Shown: positions 11,816 through 21,927 of the stretch, one piece after another
Position numbering within the stretch: the first letter of the stretch is position 1
Layout: every line of letters begins with the position of its first letter
Source: Stomorhina lunata
Taxonomy: Eukaryota; Arthropoda; Insecta; Diptera; Rhiniidae
Reading direction: 5' to 3'
Assembly: GCA_933228675.1 (NCBI GenBank)
Contig: OW121743.1
Location: forward strand, 89,356,438 to 89,420,437
Length of the DNA stretch: 64,000 nucleotides
Translations under genes and position numbers: made by a program
The notes under the pieces: model-generated
What the model was told of the DNA's origin: nothing
The model's input: only the letters and a program-made list of their open reading frames with translations
The model's database searches: none

Positions 11816-12480
11816 TTCTCACACTATGTTTTCCTGAAATTGGATCTTTTTGAAATTTGAAAATTTAAATTTTTCGAAAAATCATAATTTATGAATATAC
11901 AATAAGATAACAAGATTCAATAATACTCTTAACATGAAACAATAATGTTAAATTAAAAGTTTTTACTTTGCATTGCAACATTTTGGTGTTAATATTTGAT
12001 CTGTTTAACAGTTTTTTAATAATGTAATACTGATCTTAACATTATGTTAAGTTACATTTTTAAATGCACTGTAAGAGATTACCCTTTCTTTACTGCTATT
12101 TCTTTTGTTTTTTGTGAATTAGAATACAAAAATTCTCACTTGCATAAGAATTTCATTAAAAAAATTACAAAATTTTTATATATAATTTTTACTTTAATGG
12201 GATATTAATTGTTTTTTTAGTGTTGTTTTGTATATTAATTGTATTATTAACCCATAACTTCAAGTTGGATTTGTTAGAATAAAAATTTATTTAGATATTT
12301 TAAAGCATTTATTAATATAATAAATCTTAAAATTTTTGTAATTACAGTGAACTCGCGAAAACGTGGACTAATTTTTGCAAAAGCAGTTCACATTTTCGAG
12401 TTTTTTCTACAATATATTAAAGCCAATGTCATAAAATAGACTTCATCTCCCTAATTTTTATTTAAGTGATGCAACTTTTA
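11816..12480. other. FoldBack central spacer, non-coding
   Basis: AT-rich, no open frame of note. It contains repeated 'tgtttaacag', 'taacattatgttaagtta' and similar palindromic bits that echo the distal arm. At 12,352-12,406 there is an imperfect inverted repeat (gaactcgcgaaaacgtggac against gttcacattttcgagtt), possibly the remnant of another small element. Confidence 0.6.
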
Positions 12481-15400
12481 TAAGATTTTTCAAAAAATTA
12501 AAATTTTCAAAATTTTTTTTAAAAAATCCCAAGATTATTTGGGGAAAACCACTTATACAGTGACAATTAGGACCCTTTGGAGTACCCGCTCCATATAGTG
12601 GTATACGTGTACAATTCCATTTTTGGCCATTTTTGAGTTACTACATCTTCTCTAGATTTTTCAAAAAATGAAAATTTTCAAAATTTTTAAAAAAAAATCC
12701 CAAGATTATTTGGGGAAAACCACTTATACAGTGACAATTAGGACCCTTTGGAGTACCCGCTCCATATAGTGGTATACGTGTACAATTCCATTTTTGGCCA
12801 TTTTTGAGTAACTACATCTTCTCTAGATTTTTCAAAAAATTTAAATTTAAAAATTTTTTTTTAAAAAATCCCAAGATTATTTGGGGGAAAACCACTTATA
12901 CAGTGACAATTAGGACCCTTTGGAGTACCCGCTCCATATAGTGGTATACGTGTACAATTCCATTTTTGGCCATTTTTGAGTTACTACATCTTCCCTAGAT
13001 TTTTCAAAAAATGAAAATTTTCAAAATTTTTTTTAAAAAAATCCCAAGATTATTTGGGGAAAACCACTTATACAGTGACAATCAGGACCCTTTGGAGTAC
13101 CCGCTCCATATAGTGGTATACGTGTACAATTCCATTTTTGGCCATTTTTGAGTTACTACATCTTCCCTAGATTTTTCAAAAAATTCAAATTTTCAAAATT
13201 TTTTTAAAAAAATCCCAAGATTATTTGAGGAAAACCACTTATACAGTGACAATTAGGACCCTTTGGAGTAACCGCTCCATATAGTGGTATACGTGTACAA
13301 TTCCATTTTTGGCCATTTTTGAGTTACTACATCTTCCCTAGATTTTTCAAAAAATTAAAATTTTCAAATTTTTTTTAGAAAAATCCCAAGATTATTTGAG
13401 GAAAACCACTTATACAGTGACAATTAGGACCCTTTGGAGTACCTGCTCCATATAGTGGTATACGTGTACAATTCCATTTTTGGCCATTTTTGAGTTACTA
13501 CATCTTCTCTAGATTTTTCAAAAAATTAAAATTTTCAAAATTTTTTTAAAAAAAATCCCAAGATTATTTGAGGAAAACCACTTATACAGTGACAATTAGG
13601 ACCCTTTGGAGTACCCGCTCCATATAGTGGTATACGTGTACAACTCCATTTTTGGCCATTTTTGAGTTACTACATCTTCTCTAGATTTTTCAAAAAATTT
13701 AAATTTTAAATTTTTTTTTTTTAAATTCCAAGATTATTTGGGGAAAACCACTTATACAGTGACAATTAGGACCCTTTGGAGTACCCGTTCCATATAGTGG
13801 TATACGTGTACAATTCCATTTTTGGCCATTTTTGAGTTACTACATCTTCCAAAGATTTTTCAAAAAATTAAAATTTTCAAAATTTAAAAAAAAAAAAATC
13901 CCAAGATTATTTGAGGAAAACCACTTATACAGTGACAATTAGGACCCTTTGGAGTACCCGCTCCATATAGTGGTATACGTGTACAATTCCATTTTTGGCC
14001 ATTTTTGAGTTACTATATCTTCCCTAGATTTTTCAAAAAATTAAAATTTTCAAATTTTTTTTAGAAAAATCCCAAGATTATTTGAGGAAAACCACTTATA
14101 TAGTGACAATTAGGACCCTTTGGAGTACCCGCTCCATATAGTGGTATACGTGTACAATTCCATTTTTGGCCATTTTTGAGTTACTACATCTTCTCTAGAT
14201 TTTTCAAAAAATTAAAATTTTCAAAATTTTTTTAAAAAAAAAATCCCAAGATTATTTGAGGAAAACCACTTATACAGTGACAATTAGGACCCTTTGGAGT
14301 ACCCGCTCCATATAGTGGTATACGCGTAGAATTCCATTTTTGGCCATTTTTGAGTTACTACATCTTCCCTAGATTTTTCAAAAAATTCAAATTTTCAAAA
14401 TTAAAAAAAAAAAAAATCCCAAGATTATTTGAGGAAAACCACTTATACAGTGACAATTAGGACCCTTTGGAGTACCCGCTCCATATAGTGGTATACGTGT
14501 ACAATTCCATTTTTGGCCATTTTTGAGTTACTACATCTTCCCTAGATTTTTCAAAAAATTCAAATTTTCAAAATTTAAAAAAAAAAAAATCCCAAGATTA
14601 TTTGAGGAAAACCACTTATACAGTGACAATTAGGACCCTTTGGAGTACCCGCTCCATATAGTGGTATACGCGTAGAATTCCATTTTTGGCCATTTTTGAG
14701 TTACTACATCTTCCCTAGATTTTTCAAAAAATTCAAATTTTCAAAATTTAAAAAAAAAAAAATCCCAAGATTATTTGAGGAAAACCACTTATACAGTGAC
14801 AATTAGGACCCTTTGGAGTACCCGCTCCATATAGTGGTATACGTGTACAATTCCATTTTTGGCCATTTTTGAGTTACTACATCTTCTCTAGATTTTTCAA
14901 AAAATTAAAATTTTCAAAATTTTTTTAAAAAAAATCCCAAGATTATTTGAGGAAAACCACTTATACAGTGACAATTAGGACCCTTTGGAGTACCCGCTCC
15001 ATATAGTGGTATACGTGTACAATTCCATTTTTGGCCATTTTTGAGTTACTACATCTTCCCTAGATTTTTCAAAAAATTAAAATTTTCAAATTTTTTTTAG
15101 AAAAATCCCAAGATTATTTGAGGAAAACCACTTATACAGTGACAATTAGGACCCTTTGGAGTAGCCGCTCCATATAGTGGTATACGTGTACAATTCCATT
15201 TTTGGCCATTTTTGAGTTACTACATCTTCCCCAGATTTTTCAAAAAATTAAAATTTTCAAAATTTTTTTAAAAAAAGCCCAAGATTATTTGAGGAAAACC
15301 ACTTATACAGTGACAATTAGGACCCTTTGGAGTACCCGCTCCATATAGTGGTATACGTGTACAATTCCATTTTTGGCCATTTTTGATTTACTACATCTTC

Positions 15401-16530
15401 CCCAGATTTTTCAAAAAATTAAAATTTTCAAAATTTTTTTAAAAAAAGCCCAAGATTATTTGAGGAAAACCACTTATACAGTGACAATAAGGACCCTTTG
15501 GAGTACCCGCTCCATATAGTGGTATACGTGTACAATTCCATTTTTGGCCATTTTTGAGTTACTACATCTTCCCCAGATTTTTCAAAAAATTAAAATTTTC
15601 AAAATTTTTTAAAAAAAATCCCAAGATTATTTGGGGAAAACCACTTATACAGTGACAATTAGGACCCTTTGGAGTACCCGCTCCATATAGTGGTATACGT
15701 GTACAATTCCATTTTTGGCCATTTTTGAGTAACTACATCTTCTCTAGATTTTTCAAAAAATTTAAATTTTAAAATTTTTTTTTAAAAAATCCCAAGATTA
15801 TTTGGGGAAAACCACTTATACAGTGACAATTAGGACCCTTTGGAGTACCCGCTCCATATAGTGGTATACGTGTACAATTCCATTTTTGGCCATTTTTGAG
15901 TTACGACATCTTCCCTAGATTTTTCAAAAAATGAAAATTTTCAAAATTTTTTTTAAAAAAATCCCAAGATTATTTGGGGAAAACCACTTATACAGTGACA
16001 ATCAGGACCCTTTGGAGTACCCGCTCCATATAGTGGTATACGTGTACAATTCCATTTTTGGCCATTTTTGAGTTACTACATCTTCCCTAGATTTTTCAAA
16101 AAATTCAAATTTTCAAAATTTTTTTAAAAAAATCCCAAGATTATTTGAGGAAAACCACTTATACAGTGACAATTAGGACCCTTTGGAGTACCCGCTCCAT
16201 ATAGTGGTATACGTGTACAATTCCATTTTTGGCCATTTTTGAGTTACTACATCTTCTCTAGATTTTTCAAAATATGAAAATTTTCAAAATTTTTTTAAAA
16301 AAATCCCAAGATTATTTGGGGAAAACCACTTATACAGTGACAATTAGGACCCTTTGGAGTACCCGCTCCATATAGTGGTATACGTGTACAATTCCATTTT
16401 TGGCCATTTTTATGGGCCAACTTCTTCTGAAACTTTGTTGATAACATATAAATTTTAAACCTTATTTTTCCTAAATTCCAAGATTATTTAAAAAAAACGA
16501 CTTACACAATATCAAACTGGACCCTTAGGA
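12481..16530 (-). repeat. FoldBack right arm: about 23 inverted monomers
   Basis: Same monomer as the left arm but on the opposite strand and in about 23 copies, so the arms are very unequal (about 1.7 against 4.0 kb). Monomers differ mainly in A/T run length and in single bases (ggggaaaa/gaggaaaa, ctctag/ccctag/ccccag). The most distal unit (16,430-16,530) is the divergent one and mirrors the first unit of the left arm. Confidence 0.9.
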
Positions 16531-16721
16531 GTACCCGTTCCCAATAATGTATATTCTTATATATTTCCATATACCTCCAAATTCGTCAAAACTAACTCCA
16601 ATATAGTATTTAACATTACTGTTAAACAGTTTACAGTGCTCTGTTGACCGCAAAATTGGCTCTGCTAAAAATTGCGGTTTTTGTCTTTGCTAGTTAAATT
16701 CGAATTTATCTTCACACACAT

Positions 16722-16730
16722 AATTTGGTG
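16722..16730. repeat. Target site duplication of the FoldBack element (right)
   Basis: aatttggtg, identical to 9918-9926. Confidence 0.88.
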
Positions 16731-17940
16731 TCATTTAGTGAGTTTATTCGCATTGTTCGCAGCACGAGAGGCAAAGGTTTTAAATTTGGATTGCATGCTA
16801 GAGAATCGGTGAGAAAACAGACATACGTCGTCAGCGTAATCAATGTCATCTAATCTGTCGTGAAGACCCCAGGAGATATCATGTTGCCCAGACATCGAGT
16901 TATTCAATACAACATCAAGAAATATATTAAATAGCAACGAGGACAGCACACATCCTTGACGGACTCCTACCCTCACACTGATTGGTTGGCTCTGACAACC
17001 TTCAGGGAGAATACAGCAGAACGCTCTTTGATGAGTCGTATAAAATTTTCAGGTACTCCTTTGCATCTTAAAGCTTCCCAAATAGCGTTGTGCTCCAATG
17101 TATCAAATGCACGTTTGAAATCAATAAATAGTAGCTGCAGATTTTCCAGACTTAAGGCGTTTAATTGCAGCAGTTATTTATAGAGATGTCGATGTTGATA
17201 TATCAAACTCGTTATTTATGTGATGCTCAGGATCGCAATCACATATTTTACAGCACTCAGCCAGATTGACTGATAGTAGCTTTTTGTAGTAGCCTTTCCA
17301 CAATTCCATCTGTTAATCTTTGGCTAAGATCATGTCGCCCTGCTCATTCATTAGTGGCTTTGAATTGTAGTAATTATGGCCAACAATTGCCTTTGTGTAT
17401 CGATATAGGTCCTTGGATCGACCCGTATCGCTAGCTATTTGAGCTTCTTTGGCTAAATTTTCAACCTATCTACGCTTATCCACCCTTGCGCTTCGTTTGA
17501 CGTCATGATTTAGATGTTGATATTCGCGCTGTCTTTTTTGCTTGATCTGCAAAGTTTTGTCATCATTTAATTTAACTTTGGCTAGTCTCCTGTTTTCAGT
17601 CAGCTACCACGTTTTACTAGAGATCCAAGGCTTATTAGACTTTCTTTTATACCCTACTTCACTAGCAGCAGTTTCAATAAAGGCTATTTTAATATTATTT
17701 CAGTAGGTGTCTGCATTCTGGGGGACAGAGATAATTTAAGGATCTGTTCTATTTCTCATCGCGTTAAAGAACCTCATAGCAACTTCTGGTGGTTTCAATT
17801 TTTGAACATCAAGCCTTCTCCAGCTGATACTTGGTTTAAGTGCAACAGCTCTTAACTTCAGCCGAACCTCGGCTACAATCAAATGATGATCTCTGCCAAC
17901 ATCTGCACCCCTCTTTTATAATGACCCTAATCTCTTGTGG
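16731..17940 (-). pseudogene. LINE: endonuclease tail and reverse transcriptase (upstream part)
   Basis: Reads from 17,940 towards 16,731. First comes the end of an endonuclease/exonuclease/phosphatase domain (GADVGRDHHLIVAEVRLKLR), then a long basic linker. The reverse transcriptase follows: LFIDFKRAFDTLEHNAIWEA, then GVRQGCVLSSLLFNIFLD (about 16,950), then the active-site DYADDV (about 16,825-16,840) and LFSHRFSSMQSKF. Several in-frame stops and frameshifts separate these blocks, so it is a decayed copy. The missing continuation lies across the FoldBack insertion at 9786-9926. The clade is not certain; YADD and the EVETFCYLGS block exclude an LTR element. Confidence 0.88.
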
Positions 17941-18543
17941 CTTTAAGAAAAAATATTCGTGGTGAAATCAGCTCAATTTTACCATGTTTACTGCAGAGTG
18001 ACATACTCTTTAAAAAATTGAATCCGTTTCCATTCGTTACGTTTTTTGTTTAAGTTTGACTACCTAAATCTGCTACCAGACACCCTGTATAAGCTATCTT
18101 ACAGTATCATGAAAAATCAATAGTTTTTTAAAAAATGTTTTTCCTAAACTGTTGAGGACTTATAAAACCTCCCTCGTACTCATCACAACACTTTCGCAAA
18201 AAAGTTGCAAGCTGTTTTAAGCAAGTGCGAATTGAAACATTTCAAATTTATTGCTGACTCCGTTAGAATGAGTTCATTTCGGAGACAATTTATAAGTTTT
18301 AATTAATTAACAACTTTGACACTAACATTGTAATCAACTCGGCAACCCCACGTACACATACATACGTGTACATTGTACAAAGTGTTTACACGTACGAGTA
18401 TATGTGTACTACACAAATTCCCGCCAAATTGACAATCAACTAATATATAATTGTTTTTACTTGTAGTTTCTATTGTATTTTTTTTTTGATTTTACACATG
18501 TCTGGCAAAGAGGAATGCAAAACAAAAAAAAAAAGTAAATAAC
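17941..18543. other. Unassigned sequence
   Basis: The first part may be more 5' LINE sequence; the rest is AT-rich with no feature recognised. Confidence 0.4.
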
Positions 18544-18850
18544 ACAAGTAAGAAAGTGCTATAGTCGGTCAAGCCCGACCATACGATACCTTTCACCACT
18601 AAGGTCAAAGGTGTTATTTTTCCTGTATAAAGACAAATATTTGCTAAATTTTGCTTTTATACAAACATTTTCTCAAAACTTATATATTTAAGCTGTTTCC
18701 GTCATTTAGACTAATATGAGAGCTAGGGTCAAATGTGGACCGATTATCTCGAAATTTGTCAAATTGATTACAGTTGTTACAAAAATTATGTGTGTGCAAA
18801 AAATAAACTTGAAATTCTCATTATCTTTAGATTTACGAGCGTTTTAGTGA
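18544..18850 (-). repeat. Helentron-like repeat, outer copy, first part
   Basis: Minus-strand copy of the dispersed repeat: starts at the terminal hairpin gtcggtcaagcccgac (about 18,565-18,580) and runs inwards to ttttagtga at 18,850. There a plus-strand copy interrupts it. The outer copy resumes at 19,531 without loss or duplication of bases. Outer length about 800 bp, equal to the full copy at 31,062. Confidence 0.8.
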
Positions 18851-19530
18851 TTATACCCTTCACCACCATAGGTGGATGTATGTACCGCATAAAAAAATTT
18901 GTCATAGACCCGAATTTTAGTATACCAATAGAATCACTTTCTGAGTCGATTTAGCGATGTCAGTCCGTCCGTACATCCGTCTGGACGGCTGGCTGGCTGG
19001 CTGGAACCCCATGTAAACCTTGTAATCAAAGTACAGGTAGCAATTTTAAAGATAATTTTATGAAATTTGGCACAGATCTTTTTTGATAGTGAGACCATGG
19101 CTATTGAAATTCGATCCATTATTTATGGTACCTCCCATAGGTCCCACTTCCCGGAATTGATGTTTTAACTTTACTAAATTTCGTTGAAATCGGTCCACAT
19201 TTGACCATAGCTCCCATACAAACTCTTTTGTCAAAACGCACTAAATGAGACAAAAATCAGTAAAACGCTCGTAAATCTGAAGATAGTGAGAATTTTCAGT
19301 TTATTTTTTGCATACATCATTTTCAAGATAATCGGTTCACATTTGACCCTAGCTCTCATATAAGTCCAAATGACGAAAACGGCTTAAATAATATAAGTTT
19401 TGAGAAAATGTTTGTATAAAAGCAAAATTTGTCAAATAGTTGTCTTTTTACAGGAAAAGGAGCATTTTTGACCTTAGTGGTGAAGGGTATTGTATAGTCG
19501 GGCTTGACCGACTATATCACTTTCTTACTT
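18851..19530 (+). repeat. Helentron-like repeat, inner copy nested in another copy
   Basis: Begins ttatacccttcaccaccata and ends after the hairpin gtcgggcttgaccgac and the tail cactttcttacttg. Non-coding. Inside is a (ctgg)n run near 18,985. It sits in the middle of the outer copy, so the junction can be read exactly: ...ttagtga / insert / tttttgtctc..., which is uninterrupted in the copy at 26,046 (positions near 27,005). No target duplication, a T/A-rich junction and a subterminal hairpin resemble Helentron/DINE-1 insertion; no replicase is present, so this is tentative. Confidence 0.7.
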
Positions 19531-20022
19531 GTTTTTGTCTCATTTAGTGCGTTTTTAAAGAAGAGTTTGTATGGGAGCTATGATCAAATGTGGACCGATT
19601 TCAACGAAATTTGGTACAGTGTTTTTAGTTTACATAAGCAGTATTTGTTTTAAATTTCATGAAAAAATATTTATATTTGTGGCCAATATATCAATTCCGG
19701 GAAGTGGGACCTATGGGAGGTACCATAAATAATGGACCGATTTTGACGAATTTCAATAGCCATGGTCCCATTATCAAAAAAATGATCTGCGCCAAATTTC
19801 ATCAAATTATCTTTAGAATTGCGACCTGTAGTTTGATTACAAGGTTTACATTGGGGTCCAGCCAGCCAGACGGACGGACTGACATCGCTAAATCGACTCC
19901 GAAAGTGATTCTAAGTCTATTAGTATACTATAAGGTGGGTCTAAGACAAATATTTCTATGCGTTACATACATCAGCACAAACTTATAATACCCTTCCTAC
20001 CTATGGTGGGGAAGGGTATAAA
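19531..20022 (-). repeat. Helentron-like repeat, outer copy, second part
   Basis: Continues from 18,850 with tttttgtctcatttagtgcg and ends at the 5' terminal palindrome (cccttcctacctatggtggg then gaagggtata), the start hairpin of the family. Confidence 0.8.
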
Positions 20023-21058
20023 AAGCAAATCAAACACCTCAAATATTCGCCGTTAACTTTAGGCAACAATGTTTCATTTAATTACAAAATGTTATTGTTG
20101 TTATTGTTGCAAATCTCTCTGAAAACAATAAAAGATAACAGGGGTTGCCATCCTTTGCAATTACCAAAAAGTCTAGAGGGCTTTTTACTCGTTTTCCCTT
20201 GCCATATTTCTTTTTTTTTTATACAAGCAACCAGTTTAAGTTAGGTCCTTTGTGAAAACTACCCGCACTTTGTAATAAAAAGCTTTTTTGAAAAAGAATC
20301 TTCATTATTTTGATAATAAAAAAAATTATTTAAGAACAAAAAGTGATTGTGATTGTTTAACAAGTTGGTTGGTTGTATCACAGGAATATTCACTCACTCA
20401 CTTCTACTCCTATAGACAAAAACAAACCCTTTGGAATCTTTTTTGCTGTAAGTGGTTTTAAAAACAGAACCACAGAGAAAAAAGGGTTCTAAATTATTTT
20501 TCGCAAAGGTCATTGTCCTTAAATGACCATTACCACAAGTTATTCTATCTACTCTTTTTCATTTGTTGTGGATTTAATATGCAAAAAACTAACTCTGTAT
20601 CTGCTTGTCTGGTAAAATTTAAAATAAGGACACAATTTATTTATACAAGTACGAGCACACATTCGTGTTGAATTTTATGTTCTTTACTCGTAGTTTTAGG
20701 TTTACACGTATTTTTTTTGTCATAGGTATTATATAACACTTTGTTTTGGAATACGAGTATAAGGGTATTGATTTGTGTATTGATATTTTTTTTTTTTTAG
20801 GTTTTGTTTTGATTTCCAGATTGACAGACAACCTACCTCAATTTATATTCAATTGAACTTTAAGTGAAATGATAAATTATTTTAAATGAAGTAAAAAATA
20901 GGGTTTCATGTACGAGTACATAGTCAGTTGATGGCATCAATTTGACATCCAGAGTACTTTATGCAAATGTATGGACAAGATTTGCTGAAAATTTGTTGAT
21001 ATCTTCATAGGTTAGGTCAAAGACTCTTTAATATAAATATGTTGCACTTTCATACGTT
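20023..21058. other. AT-rich sequence, nothing recognised
   Basis: No coding frame or transposon end recognised; poly(A/T) runs only. Confidence 0.45.
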
Positions 21059-21225
21059 GATATAACTTATGGTCGTTTCAAAAAGTCCGAAAAAAAGCGA
21101 ACATACCGCATTTACTCTAATTCAGAAACAACTAATGGAAACGATTATTCAATGAGAGAAAGCTAAGGCACACACACGTGCTCATAAAATGTGTGTTTGT
21201 GTGTGCGTTTATCATTGTTCTTTAT
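21059..21225 (+). repeat. Conserved 150-bp transposon-end-like segment
   Basis: Starts near atggtcgtttcaaaaagtcc and continues through 'tactctaattcagaaacaac', 'aacgattattcaatgagaga' and 'ctaaggcacacacacgtgct'. The same order occurs at 43,048-43,205 (plus) and 51,940-52,079 (minus). The dead transposase next door (21,226-21,927, minus) suggests this is the 3' non-coding end and terminal repeat of that element. Confidence 0.6.
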
Positions 21226-21927
21226 CCAATTTAATTCCACGTTTCTCAGACAAAAAATTTTTACGGGAGTTAGATCGGGCGACCTCGGTGGTCATGGCAT
21301 GTCCCCAAACCGACTGACCAGTTGTTGAGGGTAATTTTTCCAAAGCAAATTCCTCGAAGCTCTAGCTGTGTGTACAGTCGTCTATAATTTTCACAGTCGA
21401 AATTTGCTGCCTGGCCTCGAGAATTTTCGAAAAAACAAATGATCCAATTATGCGAGGATATTGTACACCAAACAGAGGTGCGGGTTCTTGGAGACTAGTA
21501 GTGCAGTTTTGCTTGTTAGAGTGGCCATTAAAGTGAAAATTCCCTCAACGCTCCAAAAGATGAGCCTTACAGTGCGAAGACGATCCAACATCGCTTCACA
21601 AAAATTTTTGCATAAATAAAAGTCACTTTCTTTCAGTTTATGAATGATTTAAGGATGGAACTTCAGATCCATTTTTAAAATTTGATAAATAATAATTATT
21701 GAAAAAACTAGTGAGGCTGCTCTTTTCCATATTGAAAGTCGTAGATTTTCACATTAACTGCTTTCAACCGGTTTAATGTTTTTAAGAGTCCTTGAATACT
21801 AGCCAAAGCAGTTCCGCGGAATCTCGGCACCCAGTAAAGAATTAAATTTACACTCTGTCCATCACGTATTCACCAAATACCGAACTAGGAATAAAATTGT
21901 CGACGAGCAATTGTGTAGGAATCCTTT
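21226..21927 (-). pseudogene. DUF4817/Tc1-mariner-type transposase relic
   Basis: Reading from 21,927 down: IARRQF from the helix-turn-helix head, DGQSVNLIL and WVPRFRG, then a badly decayed middle (KTLNRLKAVNVKIYDFQYGK). After that comes the catalytic half with SNKQNCTT and LQEPAPLF. The region around the third catalytic aspartate follows (near 21,265-21,285, RSPDLTPV-like after frameshift). Many stops and shifts. The head is cut off at 21,927 where the 28-bp minisatellite starts. Same family as the relic at 9397. Confidence 0.65.

Larger units (their letters stand above)
9927..16721. mobile_element. FoldBack-type transposon, complete, 6,795 bp
   Basis: Both ends carry the same terminal sequence in inverted orientation, starting atgtgtgtgaagataaattc. 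About 200 bp of distal arm follow (9927-10,130 and 16,510-16,721) with only one or two differences. Inside each arm are arrays of a 162-173 bp monomer, direct in the left arm and inverted in the right. A 0.65-kb AT-rich spacer separates the arms. There is no coding region, so it depends on a transposase elsewhere, as most FoldBack copies do. The 9-bp duplication and the split LINE gene fix its limits to the base. Near-identical arms imply recent insertion or ongoing conversion. Confidence 0.9.

Noticed and set aside
12352..12406. Terminal repeat of a pogo/Tigger element (gaactcgcgaaaacgtggac)
   Set aside because: Only a short imperfect inverted repeat is present; no TA-flanked pair of ends can be shown.
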